DNA from: Candidatus Nomurabacteria bacterium GW2011_GWA2_40_9
GTDB lineage: Bacteria > Patescibacteriota > Minisyncoccia > Phycocordibacterales > UBA9973
Assembly: GCA_000993955.1 (NCBI GenBank)
Contig: LBZW01000005.1
Coordinates: 1-33,498, forward strand
Length of the DNA stretch: 33,498 bases
Direction: 5' to 3'
Below, piece after piece: positions 1 to 8,340 of the stretch; position 1 is the first letter of the stretch; each line of letters begins with the position of its first letter. Made by a program: the position numbers and the translations under genes. The notes under the pieces were generated by a model. That model ran no database searches and was not told the origin of the DNA. It saw only the letters and a list, made by a program, of their open reading frames with translations.

Positions 1-442
1 CTTGTACAGATTCCCAACTACTCCCCTCGAGTTCCACATATGTCGGAATCATTGGCCAAGTATCAATATCAACTTCAACATTATTGAGAACATATCGTTC
101 CCGTTTATTTTCTTCATAAAATTTTTCAATCATTCCGATTTCTTTCAAAAATTGATCAGTAAGAACGAAATTACTCACTATCACTTCTACCTCTTTCATT
201 CCCCCATCGCGTGCACCATTCACTCCTGCATTTATTCGCTCTTTATATGTAAGAACTATTCTATCCCCTTCATCACGAAGCCGCACCCAAGCATTTTTAT
301 TTTTCGCCAGTGGTAATCCCGGAAAATCGTATGCTTTCCTTTTATAATCAAAACTACCAATAAACTTAGCCCCTAATTCTGAAAGTTTGGCTTTTAATTT
401 ATCTACATCAATATCTACAAATTTTGCTTCTATTTCTTCCAT
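1..442 (-). CDS. CYTH-domain protein (class IV adenylate cyclase / triphosphatase-like), 3' end cut by window edge
   Basis: An open frame runs from ATG at 442 to the left edge without a stop (147 codons seen). It starts MEEIEAKF, the ExExK motif of the CYTH fold, which binds triphosphate and metal in the tunnel. Further family motifs are WVRLRDEG, LTYKER, EVEVIV and, near the edge, VEVDIDTWP followed by YVELEG. CYTH proteins hydrolyse or cyclise triphosphate compounds (inorganic triphosphate, thiamine triphosphate or ATP); the substrate cannot be told from sequence. The start lies 5 nt after the stop of a damaged small gene, so the two were probably co-transcribed. Family membership is clear; the exact activity is open. 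Confidence 0.8.
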   Translation of the reverse strand, partial: MEEIEAKFVDIDVDKLKAKLSELGAKFIGSFDYKRKAYDFPGLPLAKNKNAWVRLRDEGDRIVLTYKERINAGVNGARDGGMKEVEVIVSNFVLTDQFLKEIGMIEKFYEENKRERYVLNNVEVDIDTWPMIPTYVELEGSSWESVQ

Positions 443-447
443 AAATT

Positions 448-669
448 TTATTCTTTATTTTTTTGATTATTTATAAAAGCCTTGTACAGTCTTTTCATTT
501 TACTCCTAAAATCTTCTTCAGTTAGCTTGCCTTCCGTGCGTCCTTCACTATACAGTTTTTGTCCTAATAAAAATGCATCTTCATCTAAATCTAACTCAGA
601 TTTTTCTTCCAATTCTTGTTTTTTGTTTGTACGCTTTTTAAGTCACATTTTTATTATTCCTTTTTCCAT
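448..669 (-). pseudogene. Small charged protein gene interrupted by an in-frame TGA (or short gene starting at TTG 612)
   Basis: From ATG at 669 the frame reads MEKGIIKM, then TGA (643-645), then continues for 65 codons to TAA at 448. The downstream part is rich in Glu, Lys and Leu (for example DEDAFLLGQKLYSEGR) and looks like a real protein. Options are a nonsense mutation, or a real start at TTG 612 giving 54 residues. UGA recoding is unlikely because other genes here stop at TGA. The stop is 5 nt upstream of the CYTH start, which suggests one operon. Family not recognised. Confidence 0.4.
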
Positions 670-754
670 AAATATAAATTATTCTTAGTGATATGTTTTT
701 TTATAAGTTTTATTTAAAGATTTAAAAATATAAAAATATAAAAATTAGCACAAA

Positions 755-1213
755 TTAATTATCATAAAAACGCTTATAAACTTCCGGGGCTTGTGTGCGT
801 AAAATTTCTTTCATTGGATCTTCTTTTTCTAGTTTTTTATACTGAGTACCTGCACTTGCTCCTTTTTTTACTTTTTCTGCAAAACTTTGAATCAAACGAG
901 AACATTCTCTGGCTAAATTATTTAAATATTTAAATTTTTCAATGTTTAAATATCCAGTATCTAACGCCACATAAAGCTGAGCACGCACTTCACCAGCAGA
1001 ACCTTTTGCAATATACAGATAATTCAAAAACTCATTTTTTGTTCCTCTTTCAAATCCTTCGGCAATATTACTCATCACTGAGACACTAGCTCTAGTAATC
1101 TGATCTTTAAAGCCGTAATCTTTACAATCTTTTAATTCTTTATAGACATATTTAGTGAGTTCTCTGGCTTTACTAAAACAAATCAAATCTTCAAATTGTG
1201 AAATAGTAGCCAT
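755..1213 (-). CDS. Four-helix bundle protein (S23 / rRNA intervening-sequence protein family)
   Basis: 152 residues. The N-terminal 120 match the S23-type four-helix bundle family in pattern: F-DL-CF-KA-EL near the start, RASVSVMSNIAEGFERG around residues 41-57, FLNYLYIAKGSAGEVRAQLYVA around 62-83, then a Leu-rich last helix. The family was first seen encoded in 23S rRNA intervening sequences but is usually a free-standing gene in environmental bacteria, with unknown function; some members form pentamers. The C-terminal 30 residues, rich in Lys and Glu, extend beyond the usual bundle. No rRNA sequence surrounds it here, so this is a stand-alone copy. Confidence 0.85.
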   Translation of the reverse strand: MATISQFEDLICFSKARELTKYVYKELKDCKDYGFKDQITRASVSVMSNIAEGFERGTKNEFLNYLYIAKGSAGEVRAQLYVALDTGYLNIEKFKYLNNLARECSRLIQSFAEKVKKGASAGTQYKKLEKEDPMKEILRTQAPEVYKRFYDN

Positions 1214-1295
1214 GTTAATTTATATGTATTTTACTTTAAATTTTTAAATATTTATATTTTTAAATCTTCACGAAAAAATTACCATTTTTTCGTGA

Positions 1296-4079
1296 TTATT
1301 GCATACTGCTATTAAACCTCCCCATAATTTCTTCTTCCACTTCTGCACGGTCGCGGCCGTATTTCATGTAGGAGAGTTCTTTTAAGTCACCAACTATGTC
1401 AGGATTGCCGGCTTCGGGGGCGATGGTTTTTATATTGAATGGTTTTGTCGGTTGACCATTTACGAGCATGCTCATGTAGGCATTGTAGTTGTCTAGTTTT
1501 GTGATATCGCTTGCGGTAAAGACTGGCTTGAACTTTGGTTCAAGAAATGTAGCATCTTCTGTACCCACTCGAAACACAGCCATCGAGCCCACATTTCCAA
1601 ATACTGCATTTCTTATTCCCTCATCAAGCTGAGAGATATACTGATGAGCGATGTTTAGAGACAGTCTGTATTTTCTCGCTTCAGACAAAATAGAAGAGAT
1701 AGAGTCCGTGGTCACATTTTGAAACTCATCTATATATAGATAAAAGTCGTTCATCTTCTGTCCAAACATATCCACACGAGAGAGTGCTGCCATCTGTATC
1801 TTGCCCACAAGCACAAGACCAATCAAGTTTGCATTTATATCCCCCAGTCTGCCTTTTGAAAGATTCACCAGAAGTATTTTCTTTTCATCCATTATTTTTC
1901 TAAAGTTAAAAACAGAATTTTGTTGAAGTACTACGGGACGCATAATATCATTGCTTATAAAGTTATCAAATTTGGAAGAAATATAAGGCACAAAGTTTGC
2001 AAGAGATTGATCTCCGGTAGTTTCTTCTGCAGAAATCCAAAATTGTTTGATAATAGGATTCTTGCATTTAGCTAGTTTCAAATCTCGAAAAGTTTTATCT
2101 GCCAAAACTCGTGTAATCTCAAGCAGAGTAGAGCCAGAATCTGGATCCTCCATCACTAAAAATGCACTATTTCTGAAATACTGCTCAAACATAGCTCCAC
2201 CGCCCACCTTCATGTCAAAAAGTTTATTGAAAATTCCCATCATTTCATTTACTACAAATGTCTTTTGCTCTGGATACTTTGGATCATATTCCAGCATGTT
2301 TAGCCCCATCGGGCGAGCTGTGTATGCAGGGTCAAAATAAATCACATCATCTATTCGTTCTTTTGGAACTCTAGAGAGAATAGTCTGTATGTCTGTGCCG
2401 TGTGGGTCTATGTAGCAACATCCGTCGCCATTTTTTATATCCTGGGTCACCATGTTCAGCATGATGTTTGTCTTACCAGTACCAGTCTGACCGATAACAT
2501 AGAAATGACGCATGCGGTCTTCTCTATTCATGCGTACGGTTGTGTCCTTACCTCTGTAACTATTTATGCCAAGGACGATACCACTGTCCCCCGAAGTGGA
2601 AAGTTCCATCGGTGCAGGGGCGATGCCGGCTTTTGCTTCTTTGAGTGAAGGCTGACTAGACACACCCACAGGAAAGTGAAACACGGAAGCAAGCTCTTTT
2701 AGATTTAGTGGCAATGTATTCTCTACCGAAAAAGCCCGATAAGAAAAATCATGAAAAAGATTTTTCAAATTACTTCGTTCTACTTTTTCAAATACAAAAG
2801 AATTGCTTGCTACTTCAGTGAATTGGTTAAAGGAAGATTCTATTTCCTTGAGTATTGCCTCTGCACGATCTTTTGTATCTGCTGAAGTGATGATACGAAT
2901 GTTTGATTTTACTATAGTGCTCTTCAATTTGTTAGTTATCTTTTCTGCAGCCCCCTCGTCCACTGCTCGCCGGCCGGCCATATTTTTGTCCTTTTTTTCT
3001 TCTGGTTTTTTTGGACCAAACAAGAAACTCTTGCCTGCACTCCAAAATGCTTTATGAAATTTATAGAAATTGTCCGACGCATGCTTTACAGACATGCCAT
3101 CTTTTATGTCGTCGAGTATCATATGAAATTCATTTATAAATTTATCCCCTGCTGGCACTATCGTGAGCTGTATAGCAGCACCTTCTCCTGTAGTCTTCAG
3201 CTTTGAAAATACATTGAGGATAGTGTTCATCGGGTCGTGATCTATATTCTCATAAGTCTTGATAGGCAACACCACCCTCTCGGAGAGAGTAGCATACGCA
3301 CCAGCAGAGCCTCCACCTTCATTGAATACATTGTAGTCATTTGTAACCTCGTTTATTTTAGCATTGTGATAATATGCCATGATTTGTTTTTCAAAAAGAG
3401 AGATGTGTTTGTTTGGGATAGCCACATACACTACTACTTCATCGCTCTCATTACTGAGTGCTACTTCAAGGGTAAAATAATTCTCTTTTTCATTTCTCTT
3501 ATCTTCGGCTATAGACATCATACCCGCATAGAACTGCTCCATGCCTCCTATAAATTCTTTGAACCCTTTTGCCTTATCTCCTTCATTGTCTGATGGCGGA
3601 AGAGTAACTTCAAACAATGTCATGTTTAAAGATTTGTATAGAGGCGTGCCATCTTTTAGATCTGTTATCATTTGTCCTGATTTTAGATACTGAATGAGAA
3701 GTCTGTGAAAATCATCATCTATATGCGGGCTTTCCATCTTTGCTACTACTTCGAGTGCATTCCTAATACCCTTGGTTATGACAAGTCCGAGCAATTCCTC
3801 CATAATCACATCGTGGCTCTCGGGAACAAGCTTGAGCACTATGCCTTCTTGATCATCTTCTGTCATTCTGTTTTCTTTGTGTATTACTTCTCCTATCGGT
3901 ATATCTTTATATTCTGAAACTGTCTCTCGAAGTGCATTTGCATTTGCATGTTCAAAGTGCCCACGGTCTATGAGCTCTTGTTCCTTCTTAGAAATATGTG
4001 CACGCAAATAAGAAAGCTCTTCTTCTGGAGTTTTAAATTTAGGTAATCCTTTTAAGAACGATTCTCGAATTCCTTGCAT
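1296..4079 (-). CDS. VirD4/TraD-like conjugative-type ATPase
   Basis: 927 residues. A Walker A motif GQTGTGKT lies near residue 530 and a Walker B block FYLYIDEFQN near residue 780; IDPHGTD and a late Gln-rich helix (AHQYISQLDE) fit the VirD4/TraD/TrwB coupling-protein branch of the HerA/FtsK superfamily. The N-terminal 450 residues lack clear motifs and no transmembrane start is obvious, unlike classical VirD4. Such ATPases pump DNA or protein at a membrane channel; many CPR genomes carry them beside pilus or T4SS-like genes, but none are visible here. A -10 box TATAAT at 4086-4091 sits 6 nt before the ATG, so it likely has its own leaderless mRNA and is not simply read through from map. Confidence 0.75.
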   Translation of the reverse strand: MQGIRESFLKGLPKFKTPEEELSYLRAHISKKEQELIDRGHFEHANANALRETVSEYKDIPIGEVIHKENRMTEDDQEGIVLKLVPESHDVIMEELLGLVITKGIRNALEVVAKMESPHIDDDFHRLLIQYLKSGQMITDLKDGTPLYKSLNMTLFEVTLPPSDNEGDKAKGFKEFIGGMEQFYAGMMSIAEDKRNEKENYFTLEVALSNESDEVVVYVAIPNKHISLFEKQIMAYYHNAKINEVTNDYNVFNEGGGSAGAYATLSERVVLPIKTYENIDHDPMNTILNVFSKLKTTGEGAAIQLTIVPAGDKFINEFHMILDDIKDGMSVKHASDNFYKFHKAFWSAGKSFLFGPKKPEEKKDKNMAGRRAVDEGAAEKITNKLKSTIVKSNIRIITSADTKDRAEAILKEIESSFNQFTEVASNSFVFEKVERSNLKNLFHDFSYRAFSVENTLPLNLKELASVFHFPVGVSSQPSLKEAKAGIAPAPMELSTSGDSGIVLGINSYRGKDTTVRMNREDRMRHFYVIGQTGTGKTNIMLNMVTQDIKNGDGCCYIDPHGTDIQTILSRVPKERIDDVIYFDPAYTARPMGLNMLEYDPKYPEQKTFVVNEMMGIFNKLFDMKVGGGAMFEQYFRNSAFLVMEDPDSGSTLLEITRVLADKTFRDLKLAKCKNPIIKQFWISAEETTGDQSLANFVPYISSKFDNFISNDIMRPVVLQQNSVFNFRKIMDEKKILLVNLSKGRLGDINANLIGLVLVGKIQMAALSRVDMFGQKMNDFYLYIDEFQNVTTDSISSILSEARKYRLSLNIAHQYISQLDEGIRNAVFGNVGSMAVFRVGTEDATFLEPKFKPVFTASDITKLDNYNAYMSMLVNGQPTKPFNIKTIAPEAGNPDIVGDLKELSYMKYGRDRAEVEEEIMGRFNSSMQ

Positions 4080-4085
4080 TGTTTA

Positions 4086-4091
4086 ATTATA
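4086..4091 (-). promoter_or_regulatory. -10 box of the VirD4-like ATPase gene
   Basis: Reading on the minus strand, TATAAT is followed by TAAACA and then the ATG at 4079. The 6-nt distance would put the transcription start at or next to the A of the ATG. No good -35 box is seen. Confidence 0.5.
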
Positions 4092-4100
4092 CAACAAAAA

Positions 4101-4886
4101 TTAATTTTGAGTTAGAATCTCTGGGCCATCTTCTGTTATGAGAATAGTATGTTCAAAATGCGCACTGTGTTTACGGTCTGCAGTGTGAAATGTGTAACCG
4201 TCTTTGTCGAGGGTGACATTTTTGGTTCCCATGTTCAGCATAGGCTCTATTGCCACTACCATGCCTGCTTTTATTTTCTCTCCTGTGTTTGCTTTGCCGA
4301 AGTTTGGGATATATGGGTCTTCGTGTATAGCTACACCCACCCCGTGTCCAGAGAGGACTTCTACGATGCCATAATTTTCTTTTTGCAAATGTTTAGAATG
4401 CACAAAATTTTCTATAGCAAAACCTATATCCCCCACTCTATTGCCCACTACAGCATTATGTATCCCCACTTGCAAAGCTTGCTCTGTTATCGCCAAGAGT
4501 TTTTTAATTTGCTCACTTATATTTCCCACTGCCACAGTCATTGCCATATCAGTAAAAAGTCCTTTATGTTTTAAACCCAAATCAATAGATACTATGTCAC
4601 CTTCTTTTAAAATTTTGTCTTTTTTTGGAATGCCGTGCACCACTTCTTCGTTCACTGACACACACAAGCTAGCTGGAAATGAAACTTTTGCTCCCTCTGG
4701 TTTATAATTTAAAAAAGCTGGCTCGTCGCCATATTCTCTTATCAACTTCTCTGCATATTTATCTAATTCATAAGTAGAAATACCTGGTTTTATAATATCT
4801 TTGACTTTATGCAATACTTCTGACAAATGTCTGCCTCCTTCTCTGAGAATTTCTATTTGTTCTTTTGTTTTTATTATGATGCTCAT
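4101..4886 (-). CDS. map: Type I methionine aminopeptidase
   Basis: 261 residues, the normal length for MetAP type I. It removes the initiator Met from new proteins in the cytosol. Metal ligands are all visible: Asp in SIDLGLKHKGLFTDMA (two Asp), His in GHGVGVAIHEDP, Glu in AIEPML and Glu in HFEHTI. The substrate-side His region YKPEG/FPASLCVSVNEEVVHG is also intact. In many bacteria map follows secY and adk in the spc operon; here it follows adk and pyrH, so the old order is partly kept. A long palindromic repeat lies between it and pyrH. Confidence 0.97.
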   Translation of the reverse strand: MSIIIKTKEQIEILREGGRHLSEVLHKVKDIIKPGISTYELDKYAEKLIREYGDEPAFLNYKPEGAKVSFPASLCVSVNEEVVHGIPKKDKILKEGDIVSIDLGLKHKGLFTDMAMTVAVGNISEQIKKLLAITEQALQVGIHNAVVGNRVGDIGFAIENFVHSKHLQKENYGIVEVLSGHGVGVAIHEDPYIPNFGKANTGEKIKAGMVVAIEPMLNMGTKNVTLDKDGYTFHTADRKHSAHFEHTILITEDGPEILTQN

Positions 4887-4895
4887 TTGTGTTTA

Positions 4896-4990
4896 TTCTC
4901 ACACTTTCGGAGTACCCTTTAGGGGGAAGTGGAAGTATTTATCCACCCCGTCCCGATGTTCATCGGGGCACCCCTCAAGAGGGGAATTTT
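4896..4990. repeat. GC-rich composite palindrome, copy 1 (map-pyrH spacer)
   Basis: A hairpin-rich block related to those at 20288 and 31614. It has the conserved blocks GGAGTACCCTTTAGGGGGA, GTGGAAGT, ATCCACCCCG and CACCCCTCAAGAGGGGAA. The central variable part forms its own hairpin (CCCGATG/CATCGGG). The stop codon of pyrH lies within its right edge. Confidence 0.75.
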
Positions 4991-5672
4991 AACTAATAGT
5001 TGTCCCCAAGAATTCTTTTCCGTCTAAATAATTTGCTAGGTTTTCTATAGGCTTGCCGTTCATGATGGCTACTTCCAATCCATGTTCTTGTGCCATCTTT
5101 GATGCTATAGGGTCAAAAGGAGAATTAAGCCCCGGATTCCATTCTGCTGGTATAAGTGCACGATAATCTGCCCAAGAAATTTTCTCTATCTTTTTCGCAT
5201 CTGGATTTATTTTTGGATCTGCGTCATACACATAGTCTGTGTTTGATAAATTTATTATTTTCTTAGAGCCTAATTGCCTGCCCAACATAACCGCCACATA
5301 ATCAGTGCTCCATCCAGGCTTCCAACCACCTGAGAGAATAATTGGTTTGTTTGAGAAAATAGGTATAGTGGGGTCCAAGATTATTTCTTGTTCAGCTAAT
5401 TCACCAAATAGAATTTTTATAAATTCAGCATTGAAACGAGTTGAATAAATACCAAGCCAATCTAATTCAGAATCATTTATTTTCTTTAAATTTTTTATTA
5501 CATCTTGATACTTCCTGCATATCTTTCCCCCACCTGTTATAATCACAAACTTTTTGCCTTTTTCTACATGAGAAAGTATTAAAGATTTAAATTTTTTCAA
5601 AAAATCCTTGTCTATTTCCTCTGGAATGATGAGTGAACCACCGAGAGATATTATTATCGTTTCATCATTCAT
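4989..5672 (-). CDS. pyrH: UMP kinase, archaeal-type amino-acid-kinase fold
   Basis: 227 residues. UMP + ATP to UDP + ADP in pyrimidine nucleotide synthesis. N-terminal ISLGGSLIIP and VIITGGGKICRKYQ are the phosphate-binding glycine loops; GGWKPGWSTDYVAV and NLSNTDYVYDADP are the nucleoside-binding blocks of the PyrH family. The GGWKPGWSTD stretch is closer to the archaeal-type PyrH subfamily than to the hexameric E. coli type, as known for some CPR. The adk stop is 24 nt upstream, without a promoter that I can see, so adk-pyrH are probably one transcript. The C-terminal stop falls in a palindromic repeat. Confidence 0.85.
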   Translation of the reverse strand: MNDETIIISLGGSLIIPEEIDKDFLKKFKSLILSHVEKGKKFVIITGGGKICRKYQDVIKNLKKINDSELDWLGIYSTRFNAEFIKILFGELAEQEIILDPTIPIFSNKPIILSGGWKPGWSTDYVAVMLGRQLGSKKIINLSNTDYVYDADPKINPDAKKIEKISWADYRALIPAEWNPGLNSPFDPIASKMAQEHGLEVAIMNGKPIENLANYLDGKEFLGTTIS

Positions 5673-5696
5673 AAGAAAATTTTTAAAATATATTAA

Positions 5697-6197
5697 TTAG
5701 AATTTCAATGCCATAGCTGGCAAAACATTGTCTTCATATTCATCAAACCTTTTTGCAATACTGTCTCTGGTGTCATCTTCTCTGCCTCGAGAGAGACTGC
5801 GTTCTATGGCTTCGGGTTTTCCTACTTTGATATAAATAATTTTTACATTTCTTCTCTTGTAAAACTTCATCATGGATTCAAAAGTTTGAGCTTGAACAAC
5901 TGTGCGAGGATAACCATCTACTAAAAGGTGTTTGTCTATAGTTAGGTGAGCTATTAAATCATTTGCCACTAAAGAATTGGTCAAAAAGTCTGGCTGAAGC
6001 TCCCCTCGGAGCAAACTGTCTCTGATTAGGTTTGCAGTATAGCTTTCAGTGTCTAGAATTTTTCTAAAACCTGTGCCAGGTCCTATCTTTAAACACTCTT
6101 TTACATCTTTTTCTTTTAAAAAGTCTCTTAATAAATCCATCTGAGTCCCTTTACCAGACCCCGCTATTCCAAAAAATACTATAGTTTGACTTTGCAT
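5697..6197 (-). CDS. adk: Adenylate kinase family protein, C-terminus short
   Basis: 166 residues from ATG 6197; the reading frame is open further upstream but that part overlaps the divergent gene and has no kinase character. Walker A GIAGSGKGTQ is at residues 10-19, the NMP-binding block DGYPRTVVQAQTF is intact, and RSLSRGREDDT-x5-KRFDEY is the lid/arginine region. It ends at NVLPAMALKF, where family members normally continue for 25-45 residues (final helix and strand). No continuation is found in any frame before pyrH. Either a natural short form or a 3' loss (see findings). Promoter TTGATT-17-TATAAT lies 9 nt before the ATG. Confidence 0.85.
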   Translation of the reverse strand: MQSQTIVFFGIAGSGKGTQMDLLRDFLKEKDVKECLKIGPGTGFRKILDTESYTANLIRDSLLRGELQPDFLTNSLVANDLIAHLTIDKHLLVDGYPRTVVQAQTFESMMKFYKRRNVKIIYIKVGKPEAIERSLSRGREDDTRDSIAKRFDEYEDNVLPAMALKF

Positions 6198-6206
6198 AAT
6201 ATGTTC

Positions 6207-6235
6207 ATTATATAAAATATCACTTGAATAATCAA
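6207..6235 (-). promoter_or_regulatory. Promoter of adk
   Basis: -35 TTGATT (6230-6235), 17-nt spacer, -10 TATAAT (6207-6212), then 9 nt to the ATG at 6197. It overlaps the upstream region of the divergent plus-strand kinase-like gene, which has TATAAT at 6242-6247. Confidence 0.65.
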
Positions 6236-6261
6236 GGGTTTTATAATAGAATGGCTTTATT

Positions 6262-6864
6262 ATGAAAAAACTTGGATTTAATATAGTGCTCCTTGGGATG
6301 ATAGCTTCTGGAAAAGATACACAGGCAGCAATACTAAAGAAAAAATATCCATTACAACTAGTTGAAACTGGAACATACACTAGGAAACTTTTAAAAGAAA
6401 AAAGTGAGAATGGAGAGTGGGCCAGGCGTACTGCAGGAAAAGGCAAACCATTGCCTACAGTACTGTTACAAAAATTTCTAATTAAAGAAATAAAAAACAA
6501 ATCAAAAGGTAAGGATTTGCTTTTATTGGGAGGTAGGCTTAAACCAGAAGCACAGTTATTTAAAAAAATAATGTATACTAATAAAGAAAAAATACTTGTG
6601 TTTTATATAAGTCTACCGGACAAAGAAGTAATCAAAAGATCTACTGCTCGTCAGAGAAATACAGACGACACTATCTATATTAAAAAAAGGATAAAGTGGC
6701 ATAAAGACCAAGTTTGGAAAACAGTAAAATATTATCAAAAACTAGGATTGATGAAAATCATAAATGGTAATCAGACTATTCCTAAAGTTACAGAAGATAT
6801 TTTAAAAGCTATTGAAGAATACAAAACCAACCCTCGAAACCTAGCCCTAGAAACTAGAACCTAA
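6262..6864 (+). CDS. Nucleoside monophosphate kinase-like protein, divergent from adk
   Basis: 200 residues, plus strand, head to head with adk. The start FNIVLLGMIASGKDTQ has a P-loop in which the usual GKGT is GKDT. ETGTYTRKLLKE matches the Adk AMP-site helix, LLLGGRLKPEAQLF takes the place of the DG-PRT--QAE block (the catalytic Arg environment is altered), and DDT-x5-KRI-x12-TVKYYQKLGLMKIINGNQ is a standard Adk C-terminus. So this gene has the C-terminal part that adk lacks but deviates in the substrate block. It may phosphorylate another nucleotide or be regulatory; not known. The last codons (RNLALETRT) and stop come from a CTAG-rich repeat. It ends 2 nt before the convergent secY stop. 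Confidence 0.7.
   Translation: MKKLGFNIVLLGMIASGKDTQAAILKKKYPLQLVETGTYTRKLLKEKSENGEWARRTAGKGKPLPTVLLQKFLIKEIKNKSKGKDLLLLGGRLKPEAQLFKKIMYTNKEKILVFYISLPDKEVIKRSTARQRNTDDTIYIKKRIKWHKDQVWKTVKYYQKLGLMKIINGNQTIPKVTEDILKAIEEYKTNPRNLALETRT
6836..6864. repeat. CTAG-rich short repeat, copy 1
   Basis: Minus-strand reading TTAGGTTCTAGTTTCTAGGG resembles stretches at 15220-15243 and 31107-31138. Here it supplies the last codons and the stop of the kinase-like gene. Confidence 0.5.
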
Positions 6865-6866
6865 TT

Positions 6867-8008
6867 TTAGTATTCTCTCATAGATACCTGAGCATCTACT
6901 TTTTTTATCAAGTCAAGGACCACAGACACCACGATGAGCAGTGCCGTACCGCCAAGGGCGATAGCGGTGATACCTGTCGCTGCTCGCATCACGAGTGGCA
7001 AGACTGCGATGAATCCAAGGAACACTGCCCCGAGGAGAGTGATGCGACTGAGAACCTTTGATATATATTCTGAAGTACATACAATACTGATGTTTGAGAA
7101 AAAGAAACCAAAGCAGTAGATATTTTTATTAAAGTAGCGTTTGTAGAAGTAGCTAGGAAGTTACCAATAAGCTGAGGGAAAAGCAAAATAGACAATGCAA
7201 AAATGATAGGGATAACTCCAGCTTGATTCACACGAAGTGGTAGATATGTAGTCCCCCCGCCATACATCTTTGCTCCACGAACACGCTTTGCATAGGTTAC
7301 AGGTATAGGACGCTCTGCTTCTGTTACCACTACTACCCCCGCTATAACCAATAGACTCAACGCTACAAATAAAATATATAGTGGAATCTGAGAAGGATCA
7401 AAAGTAAAGAGTAATTGACTGATTTCAGTAGGAAGAGCAGAGACGATACCAGCAAATATTATGAGAGATACACCATTGCCGATACCAAACTCTGACATGA
7501 GCTCGCCGAGCCACATAGTCAGTATTGCACCAGCAACCACGATCACCAAATTTGTAATTCTATCGAATGCAGTCAAATTTACGAGAATACCCTGAGTTTC
7601 AAGTATAGCCAAGAGACTGAATCCCTGTATAGCAGCTAGTGGCACAGTGAGTAGTCTGGAATACTGAGTAAATTTCTTTCGTCCCGCTTCACCTTCTTCA
7701 TGATAAATCTTTTTGAGTGCAGGCACCATGATAGTGAGTAGTTGCATAATAATAGAACCTGTAATATACGGTCCTACTCCGAGCATGATGATAGACAGGT
7801 TTGAGAGTCCACCTCCAGAGAATATGTTCAAAATTCCAAAGAATTGATTGTTTGACAAGAAACGATTTAGGGCAAGGGTATCTATCCCAGGAATAGGAAT
7901 AGCAGAAAGTAAACGAAAAACAAACAGTGCCCCCACGACAAACAAGACTCTGTTTCTCAAAGTTCTATCTGTCCAAACGAGTTTTATTTTCTTAAAAAAA
8001 TTTTGCAT
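6867..8008 (-). pseudogene. secY: secY, preprotein translocase subunit, with internal deletion and frameshift
   Basis: SecY forms the membrane channel for protein export. The first 311 codons are normal: KKIKLVWTDRTLRNRVLFV, the plug/TM2 region IPIPGIDT and GGGLSNLSIIMLGVGPYI, TMs 1-8 to IILFP-like ILLFPQ. At about 7078-7085 the frame is lost (stop at 6989). In another frame the C-terminus resumes as TSEYISKVLSRITLLG and runs to SMREY* at 6867. Compared with SecY in general, roughly 40-45 residues between are absent: end of the TM9 region, the NP-E-A-N--K--G-F-PGIRPG cytoplasmic loop that contacts the ribosome/SecA. secY is essential, so an assembly error is a strong alternative. It overlaps nothing; rplO stops 2 nt upstream. 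Confidence 0.9.
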
Positions 8009-8010
8009 AT

Positions 8011-8322
8011 TTATTTTATTTTAATATGCCTTCCTTTAATACCAAGACGCTTTCTGATAAGAGCATATGTTTCTAGCTTTCCATCCATAGAAAGGACTTT
8101 ATCTTTAGATATTATAAAAGGAGTTTTTACAGACTTAAATTGATAACCTCTTAATTTTGGAAGTTTTTTAATAATATCACGAAGTTCTGGACGGCGTTTG
8201 TTACCAGCACGAGCTGTCTGACCCTTGCCTCCTCGACCTGCAGTCTTTGCGTGCTTTCCACCACGGCCTATGAGTCGGTCTTTTTTGTTCTTATTTTTTC
8301 TTTTTAAATTATGTATTTGCAT
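8011..8322 (-). CDS. rplO: Ribosomal protein L15 (uL15), C-terminus short
   Basis: 103 residues, against about 145 usual. The N-terminal rRNA-binding tail is normal (IGRGGKHAKTAGRGGKGQTAR, split as shown in family: GRGGKHAKTAGRGGKGQ), followed by RPELRDIIKKLPKLRG. The protein ends GIKGRHIKIK*; the C-terminal globular part (ILG-GE--K-V-V-A-SASA--KIE-AGG in the family) is missing. secY starts 2 nt after the stop, so nothing is left in other frames. The lost length (about 40 codons) is like that in rpsC and secY. L30, which lies between S5 and L15 in most bacteria, is absent, a known CPR trait. Confidence 0.85.
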   Translation of the reverse strand: MQIHNLKRKNKNKKDRLIGRGGKHAKTAGRGGKGQTARAGNKRRPELRDIIKKLPKLRGYQFKSVKTPFIISKDKVLSMDGKLETYALIRKRLGIKGRHIKIK

Positions 8323-8340
8323 GGTTCTAATTTGAAATTC

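Noticed and set aside
2-316. Plus-strand open frame at the left edge
   Set aside because: It is the reverse of the clear CYTH gene on the minus strand.
448-669. Alternative genetic code with UGA as glycine
   Set aside because: rpsQ (stop overlapping rplN), the 49-residue gene and the short hicA end in TGA, and all long genes are open in the standard code.
6197-6500. N-terminal extension of adk upstream of ATG 6197
   Set aside because: It overlaps the divergent gene, has no kinase character and crosses the adk promoter.
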